Below are positions 36,075 to 44,292 of a stretch of 64,000 nt of DNA, piece by piece. Under the pieces are notes generated by a model, which was not told the origin of the DNA, ran no database searches, and was given only the letters and a program-made list of their open reading frames with translations. A program made the position numbers and the translations under genes. The DNA comes from Bradyrhizobium diazoefficiens (GTDB taxonomy: Bacteria > Pseudomonadota > Alphaproteobacteria > Rhizobiales > Xanthobacteraceae), in assembly GCF_018131015.1 (NCBI RefSeq), contig NZ_JAFCJJ010000032.1, forward strand, positions 16,432 through 80,431, read 5' to 3'. Positions within the stretch are counted from its first letter, which is position 1. Each line of letters begins with the position of its first letter.

Positions 36075-36776
36075 ATGGAACATCCAAGGTACAAGATCGC
36101 GCTCATCGTCGGCGCCGGCGAAGGCCTGAGCGCCTCGCTGGCGCGACTGTTTGCCGCCGAGGGCATCCGAGTCGCGCTTGCCGCGCGAAAAATCGAGAAG
36201 CTGGGCGCGCTCTGCACCGAGACCGGCGCAAAAGCCTATGCCTGCAACGCCACCGAGCCTGACGACGTCGAACGCCTGTTTGGCCTCGTCGAGCGCGAGA
36301 TCGGTACGCCCGACCTCGTCGTCTACAACGCCAGCGCACGCGCGCGCGGGCCATTCGTCGAGCTGGTCCCGGCCGAGGTCGCAAACGCGATCGCGGTTAG
36401 CGCCTATGGCGGCTTCCTGGTGGCGCAGCAGGCGGCGGGGCGCATGCTGCCGAACAAGCATGGCGCGATCCTGTTCACCGGGGCGTCCGCGAGCGTCAAG
36501 GGCTACGCGCAGTCGGCGCCCTTCGCGATGGGCAAGTTCGCGCTGCGCGGGCTGGCGCAGAGCATGGCGCGCGAATTGTCGCCGCAGGGCATCCATGTCG
36601 CGCATTTCGTCATCGACGGCGGCATCCGCAGCACAGTGCGAACCGAGCCGGCGGACAGACCGGATTCGATGCTCGATCCCGACGCGATTGCCGCGAGCTA
36701 TTGGAACGTGCTGCAGCAGCCGCGCAGCGCCTGGAGCTGGGAGCTGGAGCTGCGGCCCTGGGTGGAGAAGTTTTGA
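36075..36776 (+). CDS. SDR-family protein with Phe in place of the catalytic Tyr
   Basis: A 233-residue SDR-fold protein (SDR10-like). The cofactor loop is altered (ALIVGAGEGLSASLARLF) and the YxxxK motif reads SAPFAMGKFALRG, so Tyr is replaced by Phe while Lys is kept. SDR10-type proteins are known to lack the usual tetrad. The short C-terminus (WSWELELRPWVEKF) ends without the DGG cap of reductases. Possible roles are binding or another chemistry. It is followed by a repeat and then an enoyl-CoA hydratase gene. Confidence 0.85.
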   Translation: MEHPRYKIALIVGAGEGLSASLARLFAAEGIRVALAARKIEKLGALCTETGAKAYACNATEPDDVERLFGLVEREIGTPDLVVYNASARARGPFVELVPAEVANAIAVSAYGGFLVAQQAAGRMLPNKHGAILFTGASASVKGYAQSAPFAMGKFALRGLAQSMARELSPQGIHVAHFVIDGGIRSTVRTEPADRPDSMLDPDAIAASYWNVLQQPRSAWSWELELRPWVEKF

Positions 36777-36786
36777 GGCGGCTGCC

Positions 36787-36872
36787 GTAGGGTGGGCAAA
36801 GGCGCATAGCGCCGTGCCCACTATCCCGGACACGACAAAAATGGTGGGCACGCTTCGCTTTGCCCACCCTAC
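36787..36872. repeat. Intergenic inverted repeat (GTAGGGTGGGCAAAG type)
   Basis: Begins GTAGGGTGGGCAAAGGCGC and ends GCTTTGCCCACCCTAC, with an inner pair GTGCCCAC/GTGGGCAC. A known style of rhizobial intergenic palindrome, here 18 bases before the hydratase ATG. Confidence 0.82.
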
Positions 36873-36889
36873 GAGAGCAGGGAGAAACA

Positions 36890-37720
36890 ATGACCACGGA
36901 AACCACCGTCGACACCGGCACCAATGAGCTGCTCTGCGTCATCCGCGACCGCGTCGCGGTGATCACGCTGAACCGGCCGGAGGCGCGCAATTCGCTGTCG
37001 GACAATCTGACGCCGGCATTGCGCACGATGATCCGCGCCTGCGGCGAAAACCCCGGCGTTGGCGCGCTGCTGCTCACGGGCGCGGGCGAGGCGTTCTGCG
37101 CCGGCGGCAACGTCAAGGGCATGGGCGCGCATCGCGACCCGAAGAAGCTCGAAATGTCGTTTGACGACAAGGTCGCCGATCTCCAGGAGCGGCAGCGGCT
37201 GCTGACCGGCACGCTGGTCTCGGTGCGCAAGCCGACTATCGCCGCCCTGCCCGGCCCCGCGGTCGGCGCCGGGCTCGCCATCGCCATGGCCTGCGACATC
37301 CGCATTGCCGCGCAGTCAGCCTTCGTGGCCACCGGCTATGCCCGCATCGCGCTCTCCGGCGACTACGGCATCGCCTGGCTGCTGACGCGATTGGTCGGCA
37401 CCGCGCGGGCGCGCGAGCTGCTATTCACCGGCGATCGCGTCGACGCCGCGCGCGCCGAGGCCATCGGCCTCGTCAACCGTGTCGTGCCCGACGACAGGCT
37501 GCAGGCCGAAGCCTTCGCGCTGGCAAAGTCGCTAGCCGAAGGCCCGCGGCTGGCGCTGCGCTACATGAAGGACAATCTCGACGAAGCCCTGCTGTTCGAC
37601 TTCGAGACCGCCCGCGACCATGAGGCCGAGCGCCTGATCCGCCTCACCACGACCGCTGATCACAAGGAGGCGGTGCAGGCCTTCATCGAAAAGCGCAAGG
37701 CGGTGTTCACGGGGAAATGA
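36890..37720 (+). CDS. Enoyl-CoA hydratase/isomerase family protein
   Basis: A 276-residue crotonase-fold enzyme. CoA-binding and oxyanion motifs are LNRPEARNSLSDNLTPAL, GAGEAFCAGGNVKGMG and PGPAVGAGLAIAMACDIRIAA. The two catalytic glutamates of classic hydratases are not clearly conserved at VATGYARIALSGDYG, so isomerase or other crotonase chemistry is possible. The start is ATG 36890 with GGGAGAAAC upstream. It fits beta-oxidation-like steps with the acyl-CoA dehydrogenase nearby, though that gene is on the other strand. Confidence 0.9.
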   Translation: MTTETTVDTGTNELLCVIRDRVAVITLNRPEARNSLSDNLTPALRTMIRACGENPGVGALLLTGAGEAFCAGGNVKGMGAHRDPKKLEMSFDDKVADLQERQRLLTGTLVSVRKPTIAALPGPAVGAGLAIAMACDIRIAAQSAFVATGYARIALSGDYGIAWLLTRLVGTARARELLFTGDRVDAARAEAIGLVNRVVPDDRLQAEAFALAKSLAEGPRLALRYMKDNLDEALLFDFETARDHEAERLIRLTTTADHKEAVQAFIEKRKAVFTGK

Positions 37721-37765
37721 AAAAGTAGCCCGGCTCTGGATCATCAGGACCGGGCTGGGAGTGTG

Positions 37766-38389
37766 TCAGACCGAGGCTGAGGGGCTTTCGGCCTGACGGG
37801 AAAGGGCGGCGAGGCGCCAGCTCGCGCAGGGAATGTCCTTCGGCGCGACGTTGAGTTCCTTGTCGAAGCGCACCAGCCTCCAGTCGTCGGGATGGTTGAC
37901 GAAGGCGAAGCCGGACTTGCGGGCGAGCGCGATCATGGTTTCGTTGGACCGCAGCGTATCGCCGAACAGATGCTCTGCGCCGAACGCGGCCGCGCGGCAC
38001 TCCATGTTCTTCAGGAGCGCGGTGCCGATGCCGTGTCCCTGCCAGCGGTCGTCGACCGACATGCCGAACTCGACGCGCGAGCTATCCGCATGAAAGGCAT
38101 AGCGCGCCTCGCCGACGATGGTCTCGAAACCGTCGACCATTTTGGTCGCGATCACGGTGAAGCGTTCCTGCTCGCCGACATGGGTAAAGTCGTGCAGCAG
38201 CGCCTTCGGCAGTTCGCTGATGGCGCCGAAGAAGCGGTTGTAGCGGGACCGCGTCGAGAGCGACCGGACATAATGCTGCAGTTCCTCGGTGTCGCGCGGC
38301 TCGACGAAGCGAACGTTGAGCGGCTCACCCTGTCGGGTCCGCAGCGTGTCCGAATATTGCTTCAGGTCTTCGAGGCGAAGGATGCTCAT
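37766..38389 (-). CDS. GNAT-family N-acetyltransferase
   Basis: A 207-residue GNAT protein. The acetyl-CoA-binding motif is DRWQGHGIGTALLKNME (about 117-133), and LARKSGFAFV is the end of the fold. The N-terminal VRFVEPRDTEELQHYVRSLSTRSRYNRFFG is typical of the stress-linked acetyltransferases of Rhizobiales. ATG 38389 is preceded by GGAG. It lies 66 bases downstream of a DUF1127 gene, so likely in one transcript. Substrate unknown. Confidence 0.88.
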   Translation of the reverse strand: MSILRLEDLKQYSDTLRTRQGEPLNVRFVEPRDTEELQHYVRSLSTRSRYNRFFGAISELPKALLHDFTHVGEQERFTVIATKMVDGFETIVGEARYAFHADSSRVEFGMSVDDRWQGHGIGTALLKNMECRAAAFGAEHLFGDTLRSNETMIALARKSGFAFVNHPDDWRLVRFDKELNVAPKDIPCASWRLAALSRQAESPSASV

Positions 38390-38455
38390 GACGGAGCCTC
38401 CGGGAAAAAGGGACCGCCGGCGCCCCTGATCAGGCGGCGCCGGCCTGGCGGCCAA

Positions 38456-38659
38456 TCAGGCCCGCCAGAAGGGTTTGTCGGCCTCGTAGGCAATGTCGGT
38501 CCAGGACAGGCCGACGTCGTGGAGATCGCGGGCACTCCAGTTGGCCAGCTCCCGCCGGGTCCGGTAGCGCTCGTGCCAGATGTGCAGGGTTTCGCCGATC
38601 TGCTGGAGCAGGCCCGGCGCATGATGATTTGTCATCGAATTATGGGTCAAAATGGACAT
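38456..38659 (-). CDS. DUF1127 small protein
   Basis: A 67-residue protein. WHERYRTRRELANWSARDLHDVGLS is the DUF1127 (YjiS-like) signature, an Arg-rich domain that in alphaproteobacteria includes small RNA-metabolism and phosphate or stress-related proteins. A perfect AAGGAG site lies six bases before the start. It is divergent from the LysR regulator gene and upstream of the GNAT gene. Confidence 0.9.
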   Translation of the reverse strand: MSILTHNSMTNHHAPGLLQQIGETLHIWHERYRTRRELANWSARDLHDVGLSWTDIAYEADKPFWRA

Positions 38660-38713
38660 GTTCAGCTCCTTGAGCTAACTTGACCGCTAATATCTGCTTC
38701 CGAGTGCGCTGCG

Positions 38714-38729
38714 ACAAACGACAATTTGT
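38714..38729. promoter_or_regulatory. Possible LysR operator between divergent genes
   Basis: Inverted repeat ACAAA-N6-TTTGT in the 109-base gap between the DUF1127 gene and the gcvA-like LysR gene. LysR boxes usually follow T-N11-A with short dyads, so this is a plausible site for autoregulation. It is a weak dyad and the assignment is an inference. Confidence 0.3.
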
Positions 38730-38768
38730 ACCTTTTCGCATGAAATAACGTCATGTATCCTCTGCCAG

Positions 38769-39665
38769 ATGACTGCCAGATTGCCCTCCTTGAACGGATT
38801 GCGGGCGTTCGAGGCCGCCGCGCGCCATCTCAGCTTCACGCTGGCGGCGGCCGAGCTGAACGTGACCCAGACCGCGATCAGCCATCAGATCCGCAGGCTC
38901 GAGGAGGAACTCGGCATCCGCCTGTTCATCCGGCAGAATCGCGCGCTGGCACTGACGGCGGAGGCGCGCGACTACCTGCCGGGCGTTCGGGCCGCCTTCA
39001 ACGACCTCCGGCTCGCCACCGACCGCCTGCTGCGCAAGGACGACGACAAGGTGCTGACGGTGTCGACGCTGGCCTCGCTCGCGGCAAAATGGCTGCTGCC
39101 GCGGCTGACCGATTTCCAGGAGCAGCATCCCGGCATCGACGTCCGCATCACCACCTCGACCAGTCTCGTCGACTTCCAGCGCGACGACGTCGACGCCGCG
39201 ATCCGCTATGGCCGCGGCCAGTGGCCGGGCCTGCGCGCCGACTGGCTGATGGCGGACGAGTTTTTTCCGGTGTGCAGCCCTTCGCTCATCCATGGCGAGA
39301 AGCCACTGCGCGTGGTCGAGGATCTGAAGGACCACGTGCTGCTCCACACCACCACCAACACCGACGACTGGCGGCAGTGGCTGACCGCGGCGGGCCTGCC
39401 GACCGACATTTCGCGGCAGCCGGGCATCACCTTCGACATGACCTTCATGACCGTGCAGGCGGCGATCGACGGCATGGGGGTGGCGATGGGGCGGACAAGC
39501 TACGTCCGCGACGACATCGCCAAGGGCCGCCTCGTGGTCCCGTTCCGGATCGCGCTGCCGGCAGACGCAGGGTTCTATCTGGTCGCGCCGCAGGGCCGCC
39601 GCGAGGCGCCAAAACTCGCCGCGTTCCGGCAATGGGTGCTGGCGACAGCACAGAATAAGGCCTGA
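38769..39665 (+). CDS. LysR-family transcriptional regulator, GcvA-like
   Basis: A 298-residue regulator. The N-terminal winged helix-turn-helix is LNGLRAFEAAARHLSFTLAAAELNVTQTAISHQIRRLEEELG, in which the recognition helix follows NVTQTA. The effector domain starts near 90 (LTVSTLASLAAKWLLPRL). PSLNGLRAFEAAARHLSFT and the WLLPRLTDFQ block are the GcvA/AmpR type. The effector is unknown. Target genes could be the divergent DUF1127/GNAT pair or the convergent Rieske/amidohydrolase operon. Confidence 0.92.
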   Translation: MTARLPSLNGLRAFEAAARHLSFTLAAAELNVTQTAISHQIRRLEEELGIRLFIRQNRALALTAEARDYLPGVRAAFNDLRLATDRLLRKDDDKVLTVSTLASLAAKWLLPRLTDFQEQHPGIDVRITTSTSLVDFQRDDVDAAIRYGRGQWPGLRADWLMADEFFPVCSPSLIHGEKPLRVVEDLKDHVLLHTTTNTDDWRQWLTAAGLPTDISRQPGITFDMTFMTVQAAIDGMGVAMGRTSYVRDDIAKGRLVVPFRIALPADAGFYLVAPQGRREAPKLAAFRQWVLATAQNKA

Positions 39666-39706
39666 AAAATGATGCCGTCGGCGCAGCATGCGCTGCTTGT
39701 TCTTCA

Positions 39707-39730
39707 CCTCTCCCCGCTTGCGGGGCGAGG
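39707..39730. terminator. Hairpin between LysR and Rieske genes
   Basis: CCTCTCCCCGC-TTG-CGGGGCGAGG forms a short, strong stem with one mismatch, in the gap between two convergent genes. No T-run follows, so it may be either a terminator or a remnant of the CCTCTCC repeat family. Confidence 0.45.
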
Positions 39731-39754
39731 GAGTGCAGTCCCGATGCGGCAAGA

Positions 39755-40168
39755 TTACAGTTCGACCACGACGTAGTCGCTCTCGATCCTGACCGGAATC
39801 GTCTCAGCGACATACGGACCCTTGACCACGCTCGCGCCCGGCTCGACATGCGCGGGATACGCCTTCACGCGGAAGCGGCGGGGGTCGCAGTAGGATTGGC
39901 CGGTGCGGACGTCGAACTCCCAGCCGTGCCAGGGGCAGCGGATGATCTCGCCGAGCTTGGTATATTCGATCTCGCCAGGGTTGGTTGACTGCGCGAGCCC
40001 GATTAGCGGGCCCTCGCACAGCGCCGCGCCCTGATGCGGACAGCGGTTCATCAGACCGAAATACTCGCCCTTGATGTTGAAGACCGCGATCGGCCGTCCC
40101 TCGATCTCCAGGAATTTTCGTGTGCCGGGCGGGAGCTCGTCGACCGACGCAATCACATGTCGCGCCAT
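39755..40168 (-). CDS. Rieske [2Fe-2S] ferredoxin-like protein
   Basis: A 137-residue Rieske-domain protein. Cluster ligands are Cys and His in NRCPHQGAAL (about 42-47) and the second pair in IRCPWHGWEFD (about 78-83). The end ESDYVVVEL is normal, and there is no catalytic oxygenase domain. ATG 40168 overlaps the amidohydrolase stop (ATGA). It could carry electrons to an oxygenase or be a regulatory electron carrier; no oxygenase alpha subunit is in the window, so the partner is unknown. Confidence 0.9.
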   Translation of the reverse strand: MARHVIASVDELPPGTRKFLEIEGRPIAVFNIKGEYFGLMNRCPHQGAALCEGPLIGLAQSTNPGEIEYTKLGEIIRCPWHGWEFDVRTGQSYCDPRRFRVKAYPAHVEPGASVVKGPYVAETIPVRIESDYVVVEL

Positions 40169-41277
40169 CAACTCATTCCGTAGAGCTTGCGCGCATTGCC
40201 CAGGTAAAACGCCTCGCGATTGGCCTCGCTCACGCCGGCCGGCAGCACGCGCGACGGCTCGTCATAATCCCAATGTGGATAGTCGGTCGCGAACAGGAGG
40301 CGATCCCAGCCGATCCATTCGATGACGTCGAACAAATCCTCGCGCCGCTCGGGATCTTCCATCGGCTGCGTCGTCCACCACACCTGCTCGCGGATATATT
40401 CCGACGGCGGCCGCTTCACATGCGGCACCTCGCTGCGCAGGCGCTGCCAGACCTTGTCGAGCCGCCAGGCGAGCGACGGCGCCCAGCCGAAGCCGGCCTC
40501 GATCATCACCATCTTCAGTTTCGGAAAGCGCTCGAACACGCCTTCGAGCACGAGGCTTGCCAGCGCCGATTGCTGGCACTGCGAATGCCCGACCATCTCC
40601 TCGATGTAATAGGACGGCCAGCCCGACGGGGTGATCGGATTGCCGCCGAAGCCAAAGGCGTGGACGCCGACCGGAAGACCGGCCTCTTCCGCCGCCTGGT
40701 AGATTGGCCAATAGCGGCGCTGGCCGAGCGGCTCGACATTGCGGCTGAGCAGCAGCACCTGGACGAAATTCTTGTCGCCGGCGCGCTCGCGGATTTCCGC
40801 AGCGGCCGACAGGCCGTCCTCATTGCCGACCACGATCGAGGCCTTCAGGCGCTTGTCCTTGCTGGTCCATTTGTCGATCTGCCAGTCGTTGATCGCCGAG
40901 CACAGCGCGGCCGAGAGCTCGTGGTTGCGGATGCCCTGCCCGGTGTTGAGCGGGTTGAGCACGCCGAGCTGCACGTTGTTCGGATCGAGCAGTTGCTGCT
41001 GCATGAAGGACAGCGAGGAGCCTTGCGGCCCGCCCTCCGGCGGATAGGCATCGCGGCGCGAGGCATTGGGCTGGGCCTTCGGATAGGGCGGACCTTCCAT
41101 CATGCCCTGATAGGCATGGACGCCATAGACCTCGAGATGATGCTGCCAGCGCTTGGCGAGGTAGGGATAAAGCTCGGTGCGGGTTGCGCGCGCCGGATGG
41201 ATGTCGCAGTCCGCGATCGCGGTCTTCGCGGTGACGGGGGAAGCAGCTTCGGTACCTTCGCGGAACTGGATGTTCAT
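40168..41277 (-). CDS. ACMSD-type amidohydrolase-2 (decarboxylase-like)
   Basis: A 369-residue TIM-barrel amidohydrolase-2 protein. Metal-site motifs are DCDIHP (Asp-x-His instead of HxH, about 23-28), GVHAFGFGG (His), and LLFATDYPHWDYD with the catalytic Asp. The family contains 2,3-dihydroxybenzoate, gamma-resorcylate and aminocarboxymuconate decarboxylases and some hydrolases. ATG 41277 has AGGAGG at correct spacing, better than the ATG 6 bases upstream. It is the middle gene of a three-gene operon, after a related gene at 41302, and overlaps the Rieske gene. Confidence 0.88.
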   Translation of the reverse strand: MNIQFREGTEAASPVTAKTAIADCDIHPARATRTELYPYLAKRWQHHLEVYGVHAYQGMMEGPPYPKAQPNASRRDAYPPEGGPQGSSLSFMQQQLLDPNNVQLGVLNPLNTGQGIRNHELSAALCSAINDWQIDKWTSKDKRLKASIVVGNEDGLSAAAEIRERAGDKNFVQVLLLSRNVEPLGQRRYWPIYQAAEEAGLPVGVHAFGFGGNPITPSGWPSYYIEEMVGHSQCQQSALASLVLEGVFERFPKLKMVMIEAGFGWAPSLAWRLDKVWQRLRSEVPHVKRPPSEYIREQVWWTTQPMEDPERREDLFDVIEWIGWDRLLFATDYPHWDYDEPSRVLPAGVSEANREAFYLGNARKLYGMS

Positions 41278-41301
41278 CGCCATGCCTCCTTTGGCAGCGG
41301 G

Positions 41302-42360
41302 CTAAGTCAGGCGGGGATAGGTGGCGTGAGGATTGTCGATCATGATCTTGCGCACGAGATCGGGGGGGAGACCCTCGGGCAGCGCGTCCTGGCCGTCGAA
41401 CTGCCAGTGCGGATAGTCCGTGGAGAATAGGACCAATTCGTCCGACTGCATATGATCAAACAGGCGAATTAATGTCGCCTGGTCCGGCGGCGCATCAAAT
41501 GGCTGTAACGAGAAGCGGATGTTGCTGCGCACAATTTCGAGCGGCGCGCGATCGACCCAGGGCGTCTCCATCCGCACCCCGCGCCAGAACTTGTGCAGCC
41601 GCCAGAGAAAGGGCGAGATCCAGGAGACGCCGGACTCGAGCATCACCATTTTCAGCCGCGGATATTTGGCGAACACGCCCTCGACGATCAGGCTGGTGAG
41701 CTGGGTCTGGAACGCCTGGGCCTGGCCCACATAATCCTCGATGTGATAGGAGCCCCAGCCGACCGCGGTCGGTGGATTGTGATAGGCGGAACCGGCGTGA
41801 ATGCCGACCGGCAAATCGAGCCGTTCCGCGGCCTCATAGATCGGCCACAGCGCGCGCTTGCCGAGCGGCGTATCGCCCATCACCAGCATCAGCACCTGCA
41901 CGAAGCGCCTGTCCGGCGCGCAACGCTCGATCTCGGCGACGGCCTTCTCGACGCTTTGCGTGGGGATCACGATCGAGCCGCGCAGCCGGGAATCGCGATC
42001 GAGCCATTCCTTCGCCAGCCAATCGTTCAGCGCGCGGCAGAACGCGGCCTGCATGTCCTCCGAAAACACCATCTGCACGCCATAGAGCGGGTTGCAGATG
42101 GCGTGGCTGAGCTGAAAGGGATCGAGCACATGGCGCTGCATGTCCTCCAAGCGCTCGCCCGGCTTGCCGGTGTCGGGGCGCCAGTCCGGGCGCGCCGTGA
42201 CCGGCGATCGCGCGGGATAGGACTGCGAGACGAGATCGACCATGCCGCGCGTCGTCACCTGGTCGCGCCAGTAATCGCTCAGATACGGCAGCAGGCTGGT
42301 CAGATGCGGCACGGCCGGATGCACGTCGCAATCCACCCCGCCGGCGATCAGGGACGCCAT
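41302..42360 (-). CDS. ACMSD-type amidohydrolase-2 (paralogue of 40168)
   Basis: A 352-residue protein with the same layout as the next gene: GVDCDVHPAVPH (Asp-x-His), PVGIHAGSAYHNPP, YPRLKMVMLESGVSW and LFSTDYPHWQFDG. The pairwise similarity in order of motifs indicates a tandem duplication. ATG 42360 has AAGGAG upstream. Twenty-four bases separate its stop from the second copy's start. It should bind a divalent metal and act on a carboxylated or hydrolysable small molecule, likely the same pathway as its neighbour. Confidence 0.88.
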   Translation of the reverse strand: MASLIAGGVDCDVHPAVPHLTSLLPYLSDYWRDQVTTRGMVDLVSQSYPARSPVTARPDWRPDTGKPGERLEDMQRHVLDPFQLSHAICNPLYGVQMVFSEDMQAAFCRALNDWLAKEWLDRDSRLRGSIVIPTQSVEKAVAEIERCAPDRRFVQVLMLVMGDTPLGKRALWPIYEAAERLDLPVGIHAGSAYHNPPTAVGWGSYHIEDYVGQAQAFQTQLTSLIVEGVFAKYPRLKMVMLESGVSWISPFLWRLHKFWRGVRMETPWVDRAPLEIVRSNIRFSLQPFDAPPDQATLIRLFDHMQSDELVLFSTDYPHWQFDGQDALPEGLPPDLVRKIMIDNPHATYPRLT

Positions 42361-42527
42361 GACGTCTCCTTCACATTTCCTCGTCGCGTCTTCGCGAGGC
42401 TGGCCTGGCCGCCCCGTCTCGTGCCTGACATTCAAGCAGGCCTGCCCGCCGCCCGCAACTCAGCCAAGGCCGCTGTCATATGCTAGGAAGGCTGGGCTCG
42501 GTTGCGAGGGAATGAGAGGTTTTGGGG

Positions 42528-43016
42528 ATGAAAGAGCTCGTCGGCATCGCGGAACAGGTTGCGGCCAAACTGATTGCGCGCAAACAGACCATTGCGGTTG
42601 CGGAATCCTCGACGGGCGGACTGATCTCGGCCAGTCTGCTCGCAGTGCCCGGTGCGTCCGCCTATTTCCTCGGTGGGGCCGTGGTCTATACTCGCGACGC
42701 CAGGCGCGCACTGATGGATATTTCGGATGAAGGAATGAAGAGCCTGGGCTTCCGATCCTCCTCGGAACCTTATGCCAAACTCCTCGCCGAGCAGATGCGC
42801 CGCCGCTTCAACTGCGACTGGGGCCTGTCCGAGACCGGCGCCGCCGGGCCCACCGGCAACCGTTACGGCGATGCCGCCGGCCACAGCTGCATGGCGGTCG
42901 CGGGGCCGGTCGCGGACGTGATGACGCTGGAGACGGCGAGCGATGACCGCTTCGCCAACATGCAGGTGTTCGCGGCGACGGCGCTGAAGCTGCTGCTGAG
43001 GAAACTGGAGGAGTGA
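42528..43016 (+). CDS. CinA-type nicotinamide-nucleotide amidase
   Basis: A 162-residue stand-alone CinA C-terminal domain (PncC-like). VAESSTGGLISASLLAVPGASAYFLGGAVVYT contains the conserved Thr-Gly-Gly and the nucleophile region, and SETGAAGPTGNRYGDAAGHS is the second signature. Such enzymes deamidate nicotinamide mononucleotide to nicotinate mononucleotide in NAD recycling. ATG 42528 (GAGAGG site) is used. No competence gene is nearby. Single gene with a repeat after it. Confidence 0.9.
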   Translation: MKELVGIAEQVAAKLIARKQTIAVAESSTGGLISASLLAVPGASAYFLGGAVVYTRDARRALMDISDEGMKSLGFRSSSEPYAKLLAEQMRRRFNCDWGLSETGAAGPTGNRYGDAAGHSCMAVAGPVADVMTLETASDDRFANMQVFAATALKLLLRKLEE

Positions 43017-43067
43017 GACCGCGTCGTTGCTGAATGTGAGACGGAGTGGCCGCGCCTCACCTTCGGT

Positions 43068-43194
43068 GTCGTCCTGGCGAAAGCCAGGACCTATTACCCC
43101 AGGGAGAGGTTTGGCGAGGACTGGTCGTTCGGGATTGGCATTTCGCGCTATCGATGGATTCCGCGGTATGGGTCCTGGCTTTCGCCAGGACGAC
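43068..43194. repeat. Intergenic inverted repeat (GTCGTCCTGGCGAAAGCC type)
   Basis: Starts GTCGTCCTGGCGAAAGCCAG and ends CTGGCTTTCGCCAGGACGAC. The same family recurs at 54073, 58868 and 58929. Confidence 0.82.
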
Positions 43195-43201
43195 GTTGCA
43201 C

Positions 43202-43477
43202 CTATCGCTCCAGATGCCGCACGAAAATCCGCACGACATAGCCCTTGAACCGCGGCGCCTCGTCGTAGACGTCGGAGGCGATCCGCTCGATGGTCTCGCG
43301 CAGCGACAAAAACTGCGCCTGGCGCGCGCTGCTCTCGGTGCCCTGCATGCCCGCGAGTTCGTCCATCGCGGCGTCGCTGATCTGGCACTGAACGACATCG
43401 CCGTCGTTCATCATGGTGAAGCGGAAGGCCAGACGTTCGAGGTCATGGCCGACGATCCTGTCGCGCGCCAGCGGCAT
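43202..43477 (-). CDS. DUF1488 protein
   Basis: A 91-residue protein. Its pattern (LERLAFRFTMMNDGDVVQCQISDAAMDEL) matches DUF1488, a small family common in Burkholderiales and Rhizobiales with no known function. There is a predicted helix at 50-75 and no membrane segment. The end is 8 bases from a repeat. Confidence 0.82.
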   Translation of the reverse strand: MPLARDRIVGHDLERLAFRFTMMNDGDVVQCQISDAAMDELAGMQGTESSARQAQFLSLRETIERIASDVYDEAPRFKGYVVRIFVRHLER

Positions 43478-43543
43478 CCGATTGTCCCGTTCGCGCCCCC
43501 GAACGGGACAATGCAGAAATTCCGGCGCCTTGTCACCCCAGGG

Positions 43544-44152
43544 TCAGTAGACGAGCGCGGTCCCCGTCGGCTTCGCCAGCGCCGCGGCCAGGGATTTGTA
43601 CTCCTCGCAATCCGTGCCGCAGATCTCGGCTATCCGGCTCAGGTGATACAGCGCCTGCTCGCGGTTGCCCTGCTCGAGCTGCCACAACCCGTAGTACTGC
43701 CAGGTCAGGACGTGGTTGGGATCGGCCTTCAGCGCACGCTGGTACCAGACCTGCGATTGCTCGTAATCGCCGAGCTTGCGGTAGGAATAGCCGATCAGGT
43801 TGGCGACATTCGGATGGTCGTCGTGACCGAGCGACTTCAACTGCTCGATCGCGGCCGCATAGTCGTTGCGCTCGTAGATGGTGTCGTAGGCCACGCGATA
43901 GCCGGCCGCGAAAGCAGGGTCGTCGATGCTGGATTGATTGCTGGGCTTTCTGCCCCTGTGGGTCGCCTTCGTTCCCGAGCGCTTCGGATAGGCCGGCTGG
44001 GCAGTGCTCGGCGTCGAATAGGAGCTGCCATAGGGATCGCTGCCCCCGCCGCCTCCACCGCCCCCGCCTCCCCCGGCGGCATATGCCGGAACTGCCAGCA
44101 ACGCTGCAACCGCGCCGCCCAATGCAAGGAACTTGATCATCGTTGCGATCAT
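43544..44152 (-). CDS. Exported TPR-repeat protein with poly-glycine stretch
   Basis: A 202-residue protein. The signal peptide (FLALGGAVAALLAVPAYA) is followed by eleven consecutive glycines and a Ser/Pro-rich linker. From about residue 75, three TPR-like repeats follow (DYAAAIEQLKSLGHDDHPNV, LGDYEQSQVWYQRALKADPN and QGNREQALYHLSRIAEICG). It should sit in the periplasm and serve as a scaffold. The start at 44152 has GGGAG six bases before. No neighbour indicates a partner. Confidence 0.85.
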   Translation of the reverse strand: MIATMIKFLALGGAVAALLAVPAYAAGGGGGGGGGGGSDPYGSSYSTPSTAQPAYPKRSGTKATHRGRKPSNQSSIDDPAFAAGYRVAYDTIYERNDYAAAIEQLKSLGHDDHPNVANLIGYSYRKLGDYEQSQVWYQRALKADPNHVLTWQYYGLWQLEQGNREQALYHLSRIAEICGTDCEEYKSLAAALAKPTGTALVY

Positions 44153-44292
44153 CTCCGTCTCCCTCTCGATCGATGCGGCCCCGGACGACGTGTTAACCCT
44201 GACCTCGTCTCGATATTCCGGGGACCGTCCTCACAGAGACGTCAACGCGTGAGACAGTTCTGCTGTCCTTGCGATCGCGGCAGACAAGCGCC

